A DNA stretch of 64,000 bases from Pararobbsia alpina_A (GTDB lineage: Bacteria > Pseudomonadota > Gammaproteobacteria > Burkholderiales > Burkholderiaceae), in contig NZ_OZ221288.1 of assembly GCF_965118125.1 (NCBI RefSeq), positions 2,790,001-2,854,000 on the forward strand. The letters run 5' to 3'. The position numbers were made by a program, and so were the translations under genes. Positions 1-7,753 of the stretch are shown here, in pieces (positions within the stretch are counted from its first letter, which is position 1; each line of letters starts with the position of its first letter). The notes under the pieces were generated by a model that searched no databases, was not told the origin of the DNA, and was given only the letters and a program-made list of their open reading frames with translations.

Positions 1-428
1 TCGCGCAGCAGTGCTTGCCTACTTCTGCATCGCCCGCGTATCTCGCCGCGCATGGAACGCCGGCCACGGTCGCCGAGCTGGCCGATCACCCATGCCTGTT
101 CTTTATGAGCGCCGGGCGTGCGCAAGCCTGGCAGTTCAACGACTCCGCGACGCCCCATCATGCGGGAAAGCGCCGGCTCCAGATGGATAGCGCCGAGGCG
201 TTGCTTGCGGCTGCCGTCAACGGCGTCGGGGTCATTCACTTGCCTGATTACCTCGTGAACGACGAGATTCGGGCAGGACGTCTCGTGCGCGTGCTTGACG
301 CGTTTGACCCGCCGCCGGACCCCATCCGGCTTGTGTATCCGACGCGGCGTCATTTGTCACCGAAGGTGAGGCTGTTTATCGACTTCGTCATCGAACAGTG
401 GGGACAGACGCCGCCGTGGATTCGTTAG
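1..428 (+). CDS. LysR-family regulator, C-terminal part only
   Basis: The frame is open from the left edge of the window, so the gene starts outside it and lacks the N-terminal winged-helix DNA-binding domain here. The visible part matches the second half of a LysR substrate-binding domain: a 'SPAYLAAHGTP' turn, a hinge segment ending in a loss-of-function-type stretch 'DSAEALLAAAVNGVGVIHLPDYLV', and a C-terminal 'PTRRHLSPKVRLFIDFV' helix, which is the usual end of these proteins. It is a one-component transcription factor that binds an unknown small ligand. What it regulates cannot be told because the divergent neighbour is outside the window. Confidence 0.85.
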   Translation, partial: AQQCLPTSASPAYLAAHGTPATVAELADHPCLFFMSAGRAQAWQFNDSATPHHAGKRRLQMDSAEALLAAAVNGVGVIHLPDYLVNDEIRAGRLVRVLDAFDPPPDPIRLVYPTRRHLSPKVRLFIDFVIEQWGQTPPWIR

Positions 429-677
429 CACCGCATCCGGTCGTGCCCTGAATTCGGTAACACAAATGGGCAGTACACCTGATGACGCTGCGCTTTTGTT
501 TCGTTAGAATCGCGACTCCGCAGTGCCAGGATTGCGTTTTGCATACCGCAATTCAGTGAGCACGCACAGTCAGAAATACGAGCGACTGGCACGGTTCTAG
601 AGTGTTTGCCGATCTCGTACGTTTCATTTCGCGCTACAGGCTGCCGACTGGAAGCTTTTCTCTTTTGGGGGACGGAA

Positions 678-875
678 ATGAAAACCGATACGCATACGCA
701 AGGCGAAATCATCACGCGGTTGGCTGCCGAAACCCAGGCGCCGCGTGATGTCGTCGAGCGCGAATATCTCGATTCTTTACACGACCTTAGCGATGGTGCG
801 CGCGTGCGCGACTACCTGACGCTGTTCGCATCGAAGCGCGTCAAGCGCAAGATTCACAACCAGAAAGAGTCTTAA
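678..875 (+). CDS. DUF3562 small protein
   Basis: A 65-residue soluble protein beginning MKTDTHTQGE. The start at 678 has a good purine-rich site (GGGGGACGGA) just upstream; the longer open frame back to 606 has none. The pattern 'IITRLAAETQAPRDVVEREYLDSLHDLSDGARVRDYLTLFASKRVKRKI' fits the DUF3562 family, a short helical domain common in Burkholderiaceae with no known function. The C-terminus is very basic. It stands alone between the LysR fragment and a 600-bp gap, and I infer no role. Confidence 0.75.
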   Translation: MKTDTHTQGEIITRLAAETQAPRDVVEREYLDSLHDLSDGARVRDYLTLFASKRVKRKIHNQKES

Positions 876-990
876 GCGGTCGCATGGGTGCGAGCTTGAC
901 GCTCGCATCGTCGACCGCGGAGCAATATAGCGCGGGGTCGTCCGCAGATCATTGAGATCTTGCGGCGCGTGCGTTCGCGTGTTGAGGTTA

Positions 991-1021
991 TGCACCTGCA
1001 CCTGCACCTGCACCTGCACCT
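991..1021. repeat. TGCACC hexamer tandem repeat, 5.2 copies
   Basis: Five perfect copies of TGCACC plus one base. Short enough to vary in copy number by slippage. It lies outside any supported gene. Confidence 0.95.
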
Positions 1022-1279
1022 CGCCGCTCGGGCTTTGCGCTCGCGTCGCATCGAGCGCGCGTATATCGGCTTGATGCGTCGAGCGGCGACGTATTCGCAC
1101 GCCCCTAAGTTCTCTCACGCACCGTGGTCGCCGTACCCATCCATCTGTAACGATCCCGGTGGCATATAGAGCGCCCATGGCTTGCGCGCTAAGCAGTCGA
1201 CGAATGCTCGATTGACGCGAAACCGATGCAGGCAACAAAAGCCCTTACGCATCAGCCAGTTGAAAACGGTCTCCGACAG

Positions 1280-1340
1280 ATATCCACAGCTTTCTGCACA
1301 GAAAATGTGGATAAGGTGGCGCGATCCCAAGTTGTTCACA
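1280..1340. other. Cluster of DnaA-box-like nonamers
   Basis: Within 61 bp there is one perfect DnaA box on the minus strand (TTATCCACA read from 1314 to 1306), one site with a single mismatch (1280-1288) and two that fit the relaxed form TTNTNCACA (1292-1300 and 1332-1340). No replication gene is nearby, so a replication origin is unlikely; it may titrate DnaA or respond to it. Confidence 0.45.
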
Positions 1341-1479
1341 GCGGCTTGGCAAGCTCGTCCAGGCGTCGACAGTTAGACTGCTTCTGTATTAGCGTGCGAA
1401 TGCATCATCGAGTACGTCGCAGTCTGGCCTTGACTCGCCCGATGCATCGCTTCCTCTTCGACTCAGGACAACCGCCACC

Positions 1480-1806
1480 ATGCCGATCCGTCACATCGTG
1501 CTTTGCAAGTTCCGTCAGGACATTCCCGCTTCCGCCCAACAGGACCTCATTGGCCAGATCGGAGCACTCGGAGCCATCGACGGCATCCGTTTCAGCCACT
1601 TCGCGAGTGGACGCAATGTGTCGGAAGAGAACCTGTCGAATGGCCTCGAACTTGGCTTCTCGATGGAATTCGCCAACGCCGCGGACCTCAACGCTTACCT
1701 GATTCACCCCGAACACCAGAAGCTCGGCGCGGCACTTGTCGCCATGCTCGAGAGCGGCACCGACAGCATCTGCGTGTTTGATATGGAGTTGAATCCTTCC
1801 GCGTGA
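1480..1806 (+). CDS. Dabb (stress-responsive alpha/beta barrel) protein
   Basis: A 108-residue protein opening with 'MPIRHIVLCKF', the first beta strand typical of the dimeric alpha/beta barrel (Dabb) family, and carrying the conserved 'HPEHQKL' segment near residue 74. Family members include stress-induced proteins and small enzymes acting on aromatic or polyketide substrates; the substrate is unknown here. Length is normal for a single Dabb domain. It converges on the GST gene that ends at 1817, 10 bp away. Confidence 0.85.
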   Translation: MPIRHIVLCKFRQDIPASAQQDLIGQIGALGAIDGIRFSHFASGRNVSEENLSNGLELGFSMEFANAADLNAYLIHPEHQKLGAALVAMLESGTDSICVFDMELNPSA

Positions 1807-1816
1807 ATTCAGCGAA

Positions 1817-2521
1817 TCAGCTCGCCTGAGGATAGTTGGACGGAAACAGCGCGCGTCGCGCTTCTTCGTCCATCTCCTGCTTGAACGTGAATTGCTTGTT
1901 CAAGTCCTTGGCGCGCAATGCGGCAGGGCGACTATCGATCGCCGAATACCAGCGCTTGACGTTCGGATACGCAGCGAGCGGATCCTCGGCGCCGGCGAAC
2001 ACCACCCCGGCTCTGCCGATCCATCCCCACGCGGACATGTCCGCGATCGTGTAGCTATCGCCGACCAGGAATTCGCGATCCGCGAGACGGTCGTCGAGAA
2101 TCTGATAGTGCCGCGCTGCCTCACGACGATAGCGGTTGATCGCGTACGGCAGCTTTTCCGGTGCCGCGTGCTGAAAATGCACGGCTTGTCCCGAGTAGGG
2201 CCCAAGACCCGACGCGATGAACAGAAGCCAGGACAACAGTTGAGGCTCGTCGGCCTCGGTGCCGAGAAACTGTGACGTCTTCTTCGCGAGATAGAGAAGG
2301 ATGGCGGTCGAGTCGAACACAGCGGCTTCCTGACCTCCGGGACCGTCCGTATCGACGATCGCAGGAAGCTTCCCATTCGGATTGATCTTCAGGAATGCAG
2401 CTTCGTGCTGCTGGCCCTTTCGCGTGTCGACCGGAATGACTTCGTACGGAAGGTGTGTCTCTTCAAGCAGCAGCGCCACTTTTGCGGGGTTGGGCGTCGT
2501 GTGGAAATAGAAGCGAATCAT
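1817..2521 (-). CDS. Glutathione S-transferase, Nu/YfcG-like
   Basis: A 234-residue cytosolic GST. The N-terminal thioredoxin fold has 'TTPNPAKVALLLEE' (residues about 7-20), 'INPNGKLPAIVD' with the cis-proline and 'VFDSTAILLYLA' (glutathione gamma-Glu binding). The C-terminal helical domain has 'YTIADMSAWGWI', the N-capping box. An Asn/Thr active-site region points to the disulfide-reductase-like Nu group rather than Ser/Tyr GSTs. The ATG at 2521 has AAGGA 6 bp upstream. An exact GTAACC-N16-CGAA motif lies about 160 bp upstream, so I infer control by the ECF sigma factor at 3694-4266. Confidence 0.88.
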   Translation of the reverse strand: MIRFYFHTTPNPAKVALLLEETHLPYEVIPVDTRKGQQHEAAFLKINPNGKLPAIVDTDGPGGQEAAVFDSTAILLYLAKKTSQFLGTEADEPQLLSWLLFIASGLGPYSGQAVHFQHAAPEKLPYAINRYRREAARHYQILDDRLADREFLVGDSYTIADMSAWGWIGRAGVVFAGAEDPLAAYPNVKRWYSAIDSRPAALRAKDLNKQFTFKQEMDEEARRALFPSNYPQAS

Positions 2522-2683
2522 GATGTCCTTATGGAAGGTTGCGATCGAGGCCACTCAAGCGTGGATAGCGAAGGTGGCTCGAAGTCAGTGAGGGTCCGCG
2601 CTGCGGCCCAGGCTTCCAGCGTGGCCGGAGTCGCCGTGTTTTCTTTCGCAGTGGCCGTGCCTTCTTTTAGCGCTTCGACGTAG

Positions 2684-2709
2684 TTCGGTCCCAGGTTGTC
2701 GTTGGTTAC
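2684..2709 (-). promoter_or_regulatory. SigF-type ECF promoter before GST
   Basis: On the minus strand GTAACC (2709-2704), a 16-base spacer and CGAA (2687-2684). The same exact motif occurs before bufA and the chemoreceptor. It would start transcription near 2677, giving a leader of about 155 bases before the GST start at 2521. Confidence 0.6.
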
Positions 2710-2887
2710 ACCGGCTCGCGAATACGCGGGATCGACGCCGGACGCGCAGCCATACGCACACGCATGCGCGCAGGCAGACGCAGGTATCGCCATCAGATAC
2801 TCCACGCGGATTGAACGCGGTGACGAAAGGATATTCAATCCAGGAGTCACGCAGCACCCGTGAATGCCTTGATTGCCGTCATGCTCT

Positions 2888-2951
2888 GATACGTTTTAGT
2901 CCATTTTAGATCATAAAAGGTATTAAAAGTATCAAGCCCGCCTCGTATAGT
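2888..2951 (+). promoter_or_regulatory. Candidate promoter/operator of the DUF417 gene
   Basis: An AT-rich island with an imperfect inverted repeat (GATACGTTTTA at 2888-2898, TAAAAGTATC at 2924-2933) and a direct repeat TAAAAGGTAT/TAAAAGTAT. A possible -10 (TATAGT, 2946-2951) lies 17 bp after TTAAAA. This fits a regulated sigma-70 promoter for the gene at 3072, but no regulator is assigned. Confidence 0.35.
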
Positions 2952-3071
2952 GCACCCACTTACTGACGAACGCGAACTGACGAAACGTCTTTCCGAAGTC
3001 GCTTGTTCAAGTCCATGCACTTCAGGCCGGCATCGGTCCGAAGGGCTTACCGCTTTATGCTGGAGGAAATC

Positions 3072-3605
3072 ATGCAATACGTCTTCGATGTACTGAATCG
3101 GTCGGGCCTCTTGAAGCGCGACTTCGATTACCACCTCATTCGCGCTGCGATGGTAGTGATCTTCGCGTGGTTTGGCTATGACAAGTGGTGGCAGTCCGAG
3201 ATCACTGGACTGCTGCCTCTGATCACGCACGGCCCGCTGATCTTCTGGATGCCTGCTGTCCTGGGCCTCAAGGGGACAAGCATTCTGCTGGGCACCGCGG
3301 AATGGACCTTCGGTTCTTTGTTGTTCCTCGGGTTCTGGAACAAGAAGCTCGGCGCGCTCGGCGCACTGGGCGCTACGTTCAGCTTTATTGCCACGTTCAC
3401 GATCTTCCCGTTTGTTCCGGGTGCCTGGGAACCGACGGCCGGTGGGTTTCCGGCCATGACGCTCGTATCGGCATTCCTGTTGAAGGATCTGGTCTTGCTG
3501 GTGGTGGCGATCTACTTGCTCAAGCAGGATCTCTCCCGGGTCGTCGAGGCCCAAGGTTCTGCGGGTGGGCGGGATACGCACGCCTATGGAAAGGTGACCG
3601 CGTGA
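3072..3605 (+). CDS. DUF417 (YkgB/RclC-like) inner-membrane protein
   Basis: A 177-residue protein with about four membrane segments, starting MQYVFDVLNR. 'FAWFGYDKWWQSEITGLLPLITHGPL' followed by 'PAVLGLKGTSILLGTAEWTFG' is the DUF417 signature. E. coli YkgB, now RclC, belongs here and helps resist reactive chlorine species. The ATG at 3072 has GGAGGAAA 4 bp upstream; in-frame starts at 3003 and 3057 lack this. The neighbours (two GSTs, DUF427, ECF sigma factor, bufferin operon) suggest a stress-resistance island. The tail after residue 155 is hydrophilic and probably cytoplasmic. Confidence 0.85.
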   Translation: MQYVFDVLNRSGLLKRDFDYHLIRAAMVVIFAWFGYDKWWQSEITGLLPLITHGPLIFWMPAVLGLKGTSILLGTAEWTFGSLLFLGFWNKKLGALGALGATFSFIATFTIFPFVPGAWEPTAGGFPAMTLVSAFLLKDLVLLVVAIYLLKQDLSRVVEAQGSAGGRDTHAYGKVTA

Positions 3606-3693
3606 TCGATGTGAATACGGTGCTCCAGGCCTGCGGTTCAGAGGTCAGGGGCACTGCAACGTTCGTTAAGCGCAGCACTGCGCGCATACGTTT

Positions 3694-4266
3694 TTACAGC
3701 AGACCTTTGGTCTTGAGCGCCAGCGCCTTCAGGCCGCGGTGAATCCCGATCTTGACCGCGGATTGCGAGAGCCCGGTCATTGCCGACGCTTCGACGACCG
3801 AGAGTCCGTGGAGCTTGACGTGCATGATCGGAAGACGCTGCTTGTCCGGAAGCATCTGCAGCAGCCGGCCGATATCGCTGCGCGCTTCATTGGCCTGCGC
3901 ATCACACGTTCCGAACAACTCGAGGTGATCGTCGAGCGGCACGTCAAACGTACCGCGTCGAAACCGACAACGAAAATAGTCGAGCAGCTTGTATCTCGCG
4001 ACCGCATGGACCCAGGCCGTGAGCGGTTGGTCCGGGTCATAAGTATGTCTTGCATTGTGCACAGCGAGCAGCGTCTCCTGGACGATGTCTTCAACGTCAT
4101 CAGGGCAGTGTTGAAGCCGCTTGCGCAGATAGGCTCGCAGGTGACCAGTCAGTGAGTCGAGAAACTGCCGATACGAGACAGCGTCCCCTTCGAGACCCAT
4201 CACGAAGAGGTGCCTGAGTCGGTCCTCAATCTCGCGACCGGTCTCTCGGTATGTAGTGCGGTTCAT
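3694..4266 (-). CDS. ECF sigma factor, SigF/NrsF-linked type
   Basis: A 190-residue sigma-70 family factor with only regions 2 and 4. Region 2 shows 'DVEDIVQETLLAVH' and 'PLTAWVHAVARYKLLDYFR' (core binding and -10 recognition, about residues 57-100). Region 4 shows 'LPDKQRLPIMHVKLHGLSVVEAS' and the helix-turn-helix 'TGLSQSAVKIGIHRGLKAL' (about 142-185). The start MNRTTYRETG at 4266 fits the family length; the frame is open to 4368. This type is normally next to a DUF1109/NrsF anti-sigma gene. Here the NrsF-like gene is 2.3 kb away at the end of the bufferin operon, and three matching promoters lie within 7 kb. No such motif was found before the sigma gene itself. Confidence 0.9.
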   Translation of the reverse strand: MNRTTYRETGREIEDRLRHLFVMGLEGDAVSYRQFLDSLTGHLRAYLRKRLQHCPDDVEDIVQETLLAVHNARHTYDPDQPLTAWVHAVARYKLLDYFRCRFRRGTFDVPLDDHLELFGTCDAQANEARSDIGRLLQMLPDKQRLPIMHVKLHGLSVVEASAMTGLSQSAVKIGIHRGLKALALKTKGLL

Positions 4267-4573
4267 CTGGCGATAAAGTGACATCGAACGGCGAAATAAC
4301 GGCAGCGGCGCGTGACGGTCATGCAACCCCGTCGACTCGCATTCTAGGTCGCACCGTTTCGTGTTCACAGTGCGCGAGACCCGTCACAACGTCGTCGCGA
4401 TACTCACGTATCGAACGCATAGACCTTAGGCTCGAAACATTGAGTGTGAGTACATTGGCCCGTATCCTGATTCGTCAGTGCGGCCTTTGGGCGTCCGCTT
4501 GACGCGTACAGACCGGAGCCGGGTATTCGCTTCATTTGTGCCTGCATTGCACATGTCGAAGGAGGAAATAAAC

Positions 4574-5446
4574 ATGGGCCTTTCGTGGCAGCAAGGACCG
4601 TTGTCGTCGGGAGCAATCGGCAAGTTCCTGGTCCCGCAACCGTTGCCGGCGCGGATGCTTTACGTCGAGCCGCTACGGCGACGTATGCGCGTGCGATTCG
4701 AAAAGACGTGGATTGCCGATAGCGAGAAGGTGCTGCTGCTCTTCGAGCCGACCCGGTACCCGGTCGCCTATTTCCTCGAAAGCGACATCGTTGAAGGCGT
4801 GTTGGAAAAGTCCGGGCATGTGACGCAGCATACCGACCTTGGCGAAACGACTTGGTACTCCGTGCGTGTTGGTGATCGTGTGGTGCAGCGAGCGGCCTGG
4901 CAACATACCAATCTGCCGGCTCACGCAGAAGATCTCAAAGGCCGTGTCGCCTTCGCATGGCGTTCGATGGACGCGTTCTTCGAAGAGGACGAGCGGATCG
5001 TCGGCCATGCTGCCGATCCTTATCACCGAATCGATATTCGCCAGACGTCGCGACAGCTGATCGTCAAGCATGGCGAAACGACGATTGCGCAGACGTCCCG
5101 TCCGCAGGTGCTGTACGAATCCGGGTTTGCGCCGCGATGGTATGTGAACCGCGAAGACATCGATCTGGCCGCGCTGAAGCTGGCGGAGAACAAGACGTTC
5201 TGCCCGTACAAGGGTGTGTGCAGCTACTTCGATATCGGTGACGTGCGGCTCGCCGCGTGGTCCTATCCGGAGACGTACCCTGAAGTTGCGCGCATTGCCG
5301 ACTGGATCTCGTTCGAGGCGAACAAAGTGGATGTCTATCTGGACGGCGCGCAACTGCATCTTGAGCCGGGTCAGCAGGTGGTGCCGCATGGACCCGATCG
5401 CGAACTCACGCTGGAAGAACTGGCACTGGATAACCGCAAGCTTTGA
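4574..5446 (+). CDS. DUF427 protein with two tandem domains
   Basis: A 290-residue soluble protein. Two copies of the small beta-rich DUF427 fold can be seen: one around 'YPVAYFLESDIVEGVLEKSGHVTQHTDLGETTWYSV' (residues about 65-100) and one around 'RWYVNREDIDLAALKLAENKTFCPYKGVCSYFDI' (about 190-225), each ending in 'AWQHTNLP' or 'AWSYPETYPEVARIADWISF'. Function is unknown. AAGGAGGAAATAAAC precedes the ATG at 4574, an excellent ribosome site, so the longer frame from 4478 is not used. It is transcribed away from the ECF sigma gene across a 307-bp gap. Confidence 0.88.
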   Translation: MGLSWQQGPLSSGAIGKFLVPQPLPARMLYVEPLRRRMRVRFEKTWIADSEKVLLLFEPTRYPVAYFLESDIVEGVLEKSGHVTQHTDLGETTWYSVRVGDRVVQRAAWQHTNLPAHAEDLKGRVAFAWRSMDAFFEEDERIVGHAADPYHRIDIRQTSRQLIVKHGETTIAQTSRPQVLYESGFAPRWYVNREDIDLAALKLAENKTFCPYKGVCSYFDIGDVRLAAWSYPETYPEVARIADWISFEANKVDVYLDGAQLHLEPGQQVVPHGPDRELTLEELALDNRKL

Positions 5447-5450
5447 TGCG

Positions 5451-5476
5451 AGACCCGGCAAGTGCTCGCCGGGTCT
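5451..5476 (+). terminator. Hairpin after DUF427 gene
   Basis: Stem AGACCCGGC (5451-5459) pairs perfectly with GCCGGGTCT (5468-5476) around an 8-base loop, 4 bp after the stop codon. The T-tract is delayed and broken (several TTTT runs from about 5490), so it is a likely but not classical intrinsic terminator. Confidence 0.5.
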
Positions 5477-5518
5477 TGATCACTTAAGCCTTTTCAATCT
5501 TTTCGATTTTTTCGATCC

Positions 5519-6397
5519 TTACAGATTCGATTCCGTCAGCTTGTCTTGCGTCTTCGTCTCGAAGTCGCTTGCGTCATGACGTTCGCGAAGTTGTTCTGAA
5601 GGATCGCCGCTCGTGCGGTTGACCATGCGTCCGCGCTTCACGGTCGGACGTGCCCAGATCGTTTCGGCCCAGCGTTGCACGTTCTTGTAATCCTGCACGC
5701 TCAAGAACTCGGCCGCGCCGTACTGCCATCCTTTCGCGAGCCCGCCATACCAGGGGAAGGTCGCAATGTCGGCGATCGTGAATTCGCTGCCCGCGAGATA
5801 TTCGCTTTCGGCAAGGCGCCGGTCGAGCACGTCAAGCTGACGTTTGACTTCCATCGCGAAGCGATTGATCGCGTATTCGTTTTTCGTCGGCGCATACGCG
5901 TAGAAATGCCCGAAGCCGCCACCGAGATACGGCGCACTACCCATCTGCCAGAACAGCCAGTTCAACGTTTCCGTGCGGGCGGGAATGTCCTTCGGCAGGA
6001 ACGCATTGAATTTCTCGGCCAGGTACACGAGGATCGAACCCGACTCGAATACGCGGACCGGCTTGGCGCCGCTGCGGTCCACCAGCGCGGGGATCTTCGA
6101 GTTCGGATTGACGTCCACGAAGCCGCTGCCGAACTGGTCACCTTCGCCGATGCGAATCAGCCAGGCATCGTACTCAGCGCCGGTATGGCCGAGCGCCAGC
6201 AGTTCCTCGAGCATGATGGTGACCTTGACGCCGTTGGGCGTGCCCAGCGAGTACAGCTGCAAGGGGTGCTGGCCGACGGGGAGCACTTTCTCGTGCGTCG
6301 GCCCGGCGATCGGACGATTGATGTTCGCGAAGCTGCCGCCGCTAGGCTGCGTGTATGTCCAGACCTTGGGAGGCGTGTATTCGGCTGAGTCGCTCAT
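5519..6397 (-). CDS. yghU: YghU-type GST, disulfide-bond oxidoreductase
   Basis: A 292-residue member of the YghU group, longer than common GSTs through an N-terminal arm ('PPKVWTYTQPSGGSFANINRPIAGPTHEK') that is typical of the group. The thioredoxin domain has 'LYSLGTPNGVKVTIMLEEL' and 'NPNSKIPALVD', the C-terminal domain 'EFTIADIATFPWY' and 'YKNVQRWAETIWARP'. YghU proteins bind two glutathione molecules and reduce disulfides rather than conjugate. MSDSAEY at 6397 gives the normal family N-terminus; the frame upstream to 6451 is not conserved in character. It stands as a single gene between DUF427 and nrsF. Confidence 0.92.
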   Translation of the reverse strand: MSDSAEYTPPKVWTYTQPSGGSFANINRPIAGPTHEKVLPVGQHPLQLYSLGTPNGVKVTIMLEELLALGHTGAEYDAWLIRIGEGDQFGSGFVDVNPNSKIPALVDRSGAKPVRVFESGSILVYLAEKFNAFLPKDIPARTETLNWLFWQMGSAPYLGGGFGHFYAYAPTKNEYAINRFAMEVKRQLDVLDRRLAESEYLAGSEFTIADIATFPWYGGLAKGWQYGAAEFLSVQDYKNVQRWAETIWARPTVKRGRMVNRTSGDPSEQLRERHDASDFETKTQDKLTESNL

Positions 6398-6606
6398 GTC
6401 GTTTCTGCAATCGGTTTCGGAACGGAAAGGCGAGCATAGCGCGAGACGCAAGAGCGTGCTTGAGCACCCCGGAGTCGACCTGCTGGCCGTGCGTCTTCCA
6501 GGGGCGGATCAGCGATACCGCGGGGCCTGACGGGGATGGGCGGTCGGATGCGAGGGCACTGCGTGGGCGTACATCATGTCGCCATGGCCTCACTCGTCGT
6601 AGGGAT

Positions 6607-7248
6607 TCACCACCGCAGATAGCGCGGTGCGATGGCCGCACCGAGACCCGTCGTCGCCGTGATCGCCAGCACGTACCAGACAGCCCAGAACGGGACTTCC
6701 ATTTCGGCGCAGTTCAACGAATAGACGAGCACGCCCTGTGCACCGGCAAGCACGCCGGCCCCCGCGCCCGCGAGCGCGAGACGCGTGGGCGCCAGCGCCT
6801 TCATGGCGCGCAGCGTCGTGACAAGCGGCGGCAGCGAGACGAAGACGATATTGAAGGTTGCTGTCCTCCACGTGGTCCCGAGCACGAGATCGAGCCGGTA
6901 TGCCTGCGGCACGGTCAGCAGCAGGCAGCACGCGACGCCGATCATCGTGACGACGGGCGCCGCTACGGCGAGCCACGCACGGCTGACCTCTGCCCCGGGG
7001 CGGCCCAGAAGTTCGGCGAGCTTCATTGCCGCAACGATGGTCGCCAGCGGGAAGGCGAGGCGTAGCCAGAACATCGGAGTCAGGATTAATTCGGGCATGT
7101 CGCTGCGCACGCCGTACAGCACGACAAGCAGGGTGGCGCTTCCGGCCAGACCGTGAATCAGCGCCGTGCCGAGTGCATCGGCGACGACGCTGCGCTCGAC
7201 GGGCGATACGTCGCTCGCGAGCCGATTGACCAGATCACGCGTTTTCAT
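6607..7248 (-). CDS. nrsF: NrsF-family (DUF1109) anti-sigma factor
   Basis: A 213-residue inner-membrane protein with six predicted membrane helices, starting 'MKTRDLVNRLASDVSPVE' and ending 'APRYLRW', the family's signature ends. NrsF proteins hold a SigF-type ECF factor at the membrane and release it on metal or oxidative stress. ATG overlaps the DoxX stop (ATGA), so translation is coupled. It is the last gene of bufA-bufB-bufC-doxX-nrsF, so the anti-sigma would be produced by the promoter its partner drives. Cys180 in 'SLNCAEMEVPF' is kept, but the 'WRT-Cys' position of the fifth-helix region reads 'WRTATFNI', so one of the two usual cysteines seems to be missing. Confidence 0.85.
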   Translation of the reverse strand: MKTRDLVNRLASDVSPVERSVVADALGTALIHGLAGSATLLVVLYGVRSDMPELILTPMFWLRLAFPLATIVAAMKLAELLGRPGAEVSRAWLAVAAPVVTMIGVACCLLLTVPQAYRLDLVLGTTWRTATFNIVFVSLPPLVTTLRAMKALAPTRLALAGAGAGVLAGAQGVLVYSLNCAEMEVPFWAVWYVLAITATTGLGAAIAPRYLRW

Positions 7249-7748
7249 GACCGGCTCGTACGGTCTCCGAGCAGGTAGTCGATCGAGATCAGTCCCGGTC
7301 CCCATGCAGCGATGCCCAGTGCCATGGCGGCCCACGTGATGTGGATCGGCCAGCCGTCAGGAACAGTCAGTTCGATGATGCAGGTCATGAGAAGCAGGCC
7401 GATCGCTGCGAAGCGTGTGCCGATGCCCAGCGTCAGCAGAACCGGAAACCCGACTTCGCCGCACGCCGAGAGAAACGCAAAGACAGCGGGCGCAGGAAAC
7501 GGATACGGTCCGCCTGGAAGATGGATCTTGAACTCGTCGGTGAACAGATCGATGGCGGTGTCGTTGAGCTGGAGGAACCCGTGCCATTTGAGGATGCCCG
7601 ACTTCCAGAACGGGACAGACAAGGCAAGCCTCAGCGCAAGCTGCACGAACCAGGGTTGCGCGAATGCCTCGACGAGACGTCGGGCCTGGCCCACGATGCG
7701 AACGACGGCAGACGAGGCCTCGGGTTTGGCGGTCTGTGGTGTCGACAT
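7245..7748 (-). CDS. bufD: DoxX-family membrane protein of bufferin operon
   Basis: A 167-residue protein with four membrane segments. 'LRLALSVPFWKSGILKWHGF' near residue 42 and 'FPVLLTLGIGTRFAAIGLLLMTCIIEL' match the DoxX core. DoxX proteins are the usual fourth component of bufferin operons, and a role in electron transfer or export is assumed but not proven. It follows bufC by 5 bp and overlaps nrsF by 4 bp, so the five genes form one tight operon. Confidence 0.85.
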   Translation of the reverse strand: MSTPQTAKPEASSAVVRIVGQARRLVEAFAQPWFVQLALRLALSVPFWKSGILKWHGFLQLNDTAIDLFTDEFKIHLPGGPYPFPAPAVFAFLSACGEVGFPVLLTLGIGTRFAAIGLLLMTCIIELTVPDGWPIHITWAAMALGIAAWGPGLISIDYLLGDRTSRS

Positions 7749-7753
7749 GTTGA

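Larger units (their letters stand above)
876..1479. other. 604-bp intergenic region with hexamer repeat and DnaA-box-like cluster
   Basis: No convincing gene is present: the open frames on both strands are short, arginine-rich and lack family features or ribosome sites. The region holds a TGCACC tandem repeat (991-1021) and four DnaA-box-like nonamers between 1280 and 1340. The 3' end leads into the Dabb gene at 1480. Confidence 0.6.

Noticed and set aside
1280..1340. Replication origin
   Set aside because: No dnaA, repA, parAB or AT-rich unwinding element nearby; reported only as a DnaA-box-like cluster.
2518..2850. 110-residue open frame on the minus strand whose stop overlaps the GST start (ATGA)
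   Set aside because: No recognisable domain, low-complexity Cys/Ala start, weak codon bias, and an exact SigF-type promoter lies inside it. It is more likely the GST leader.
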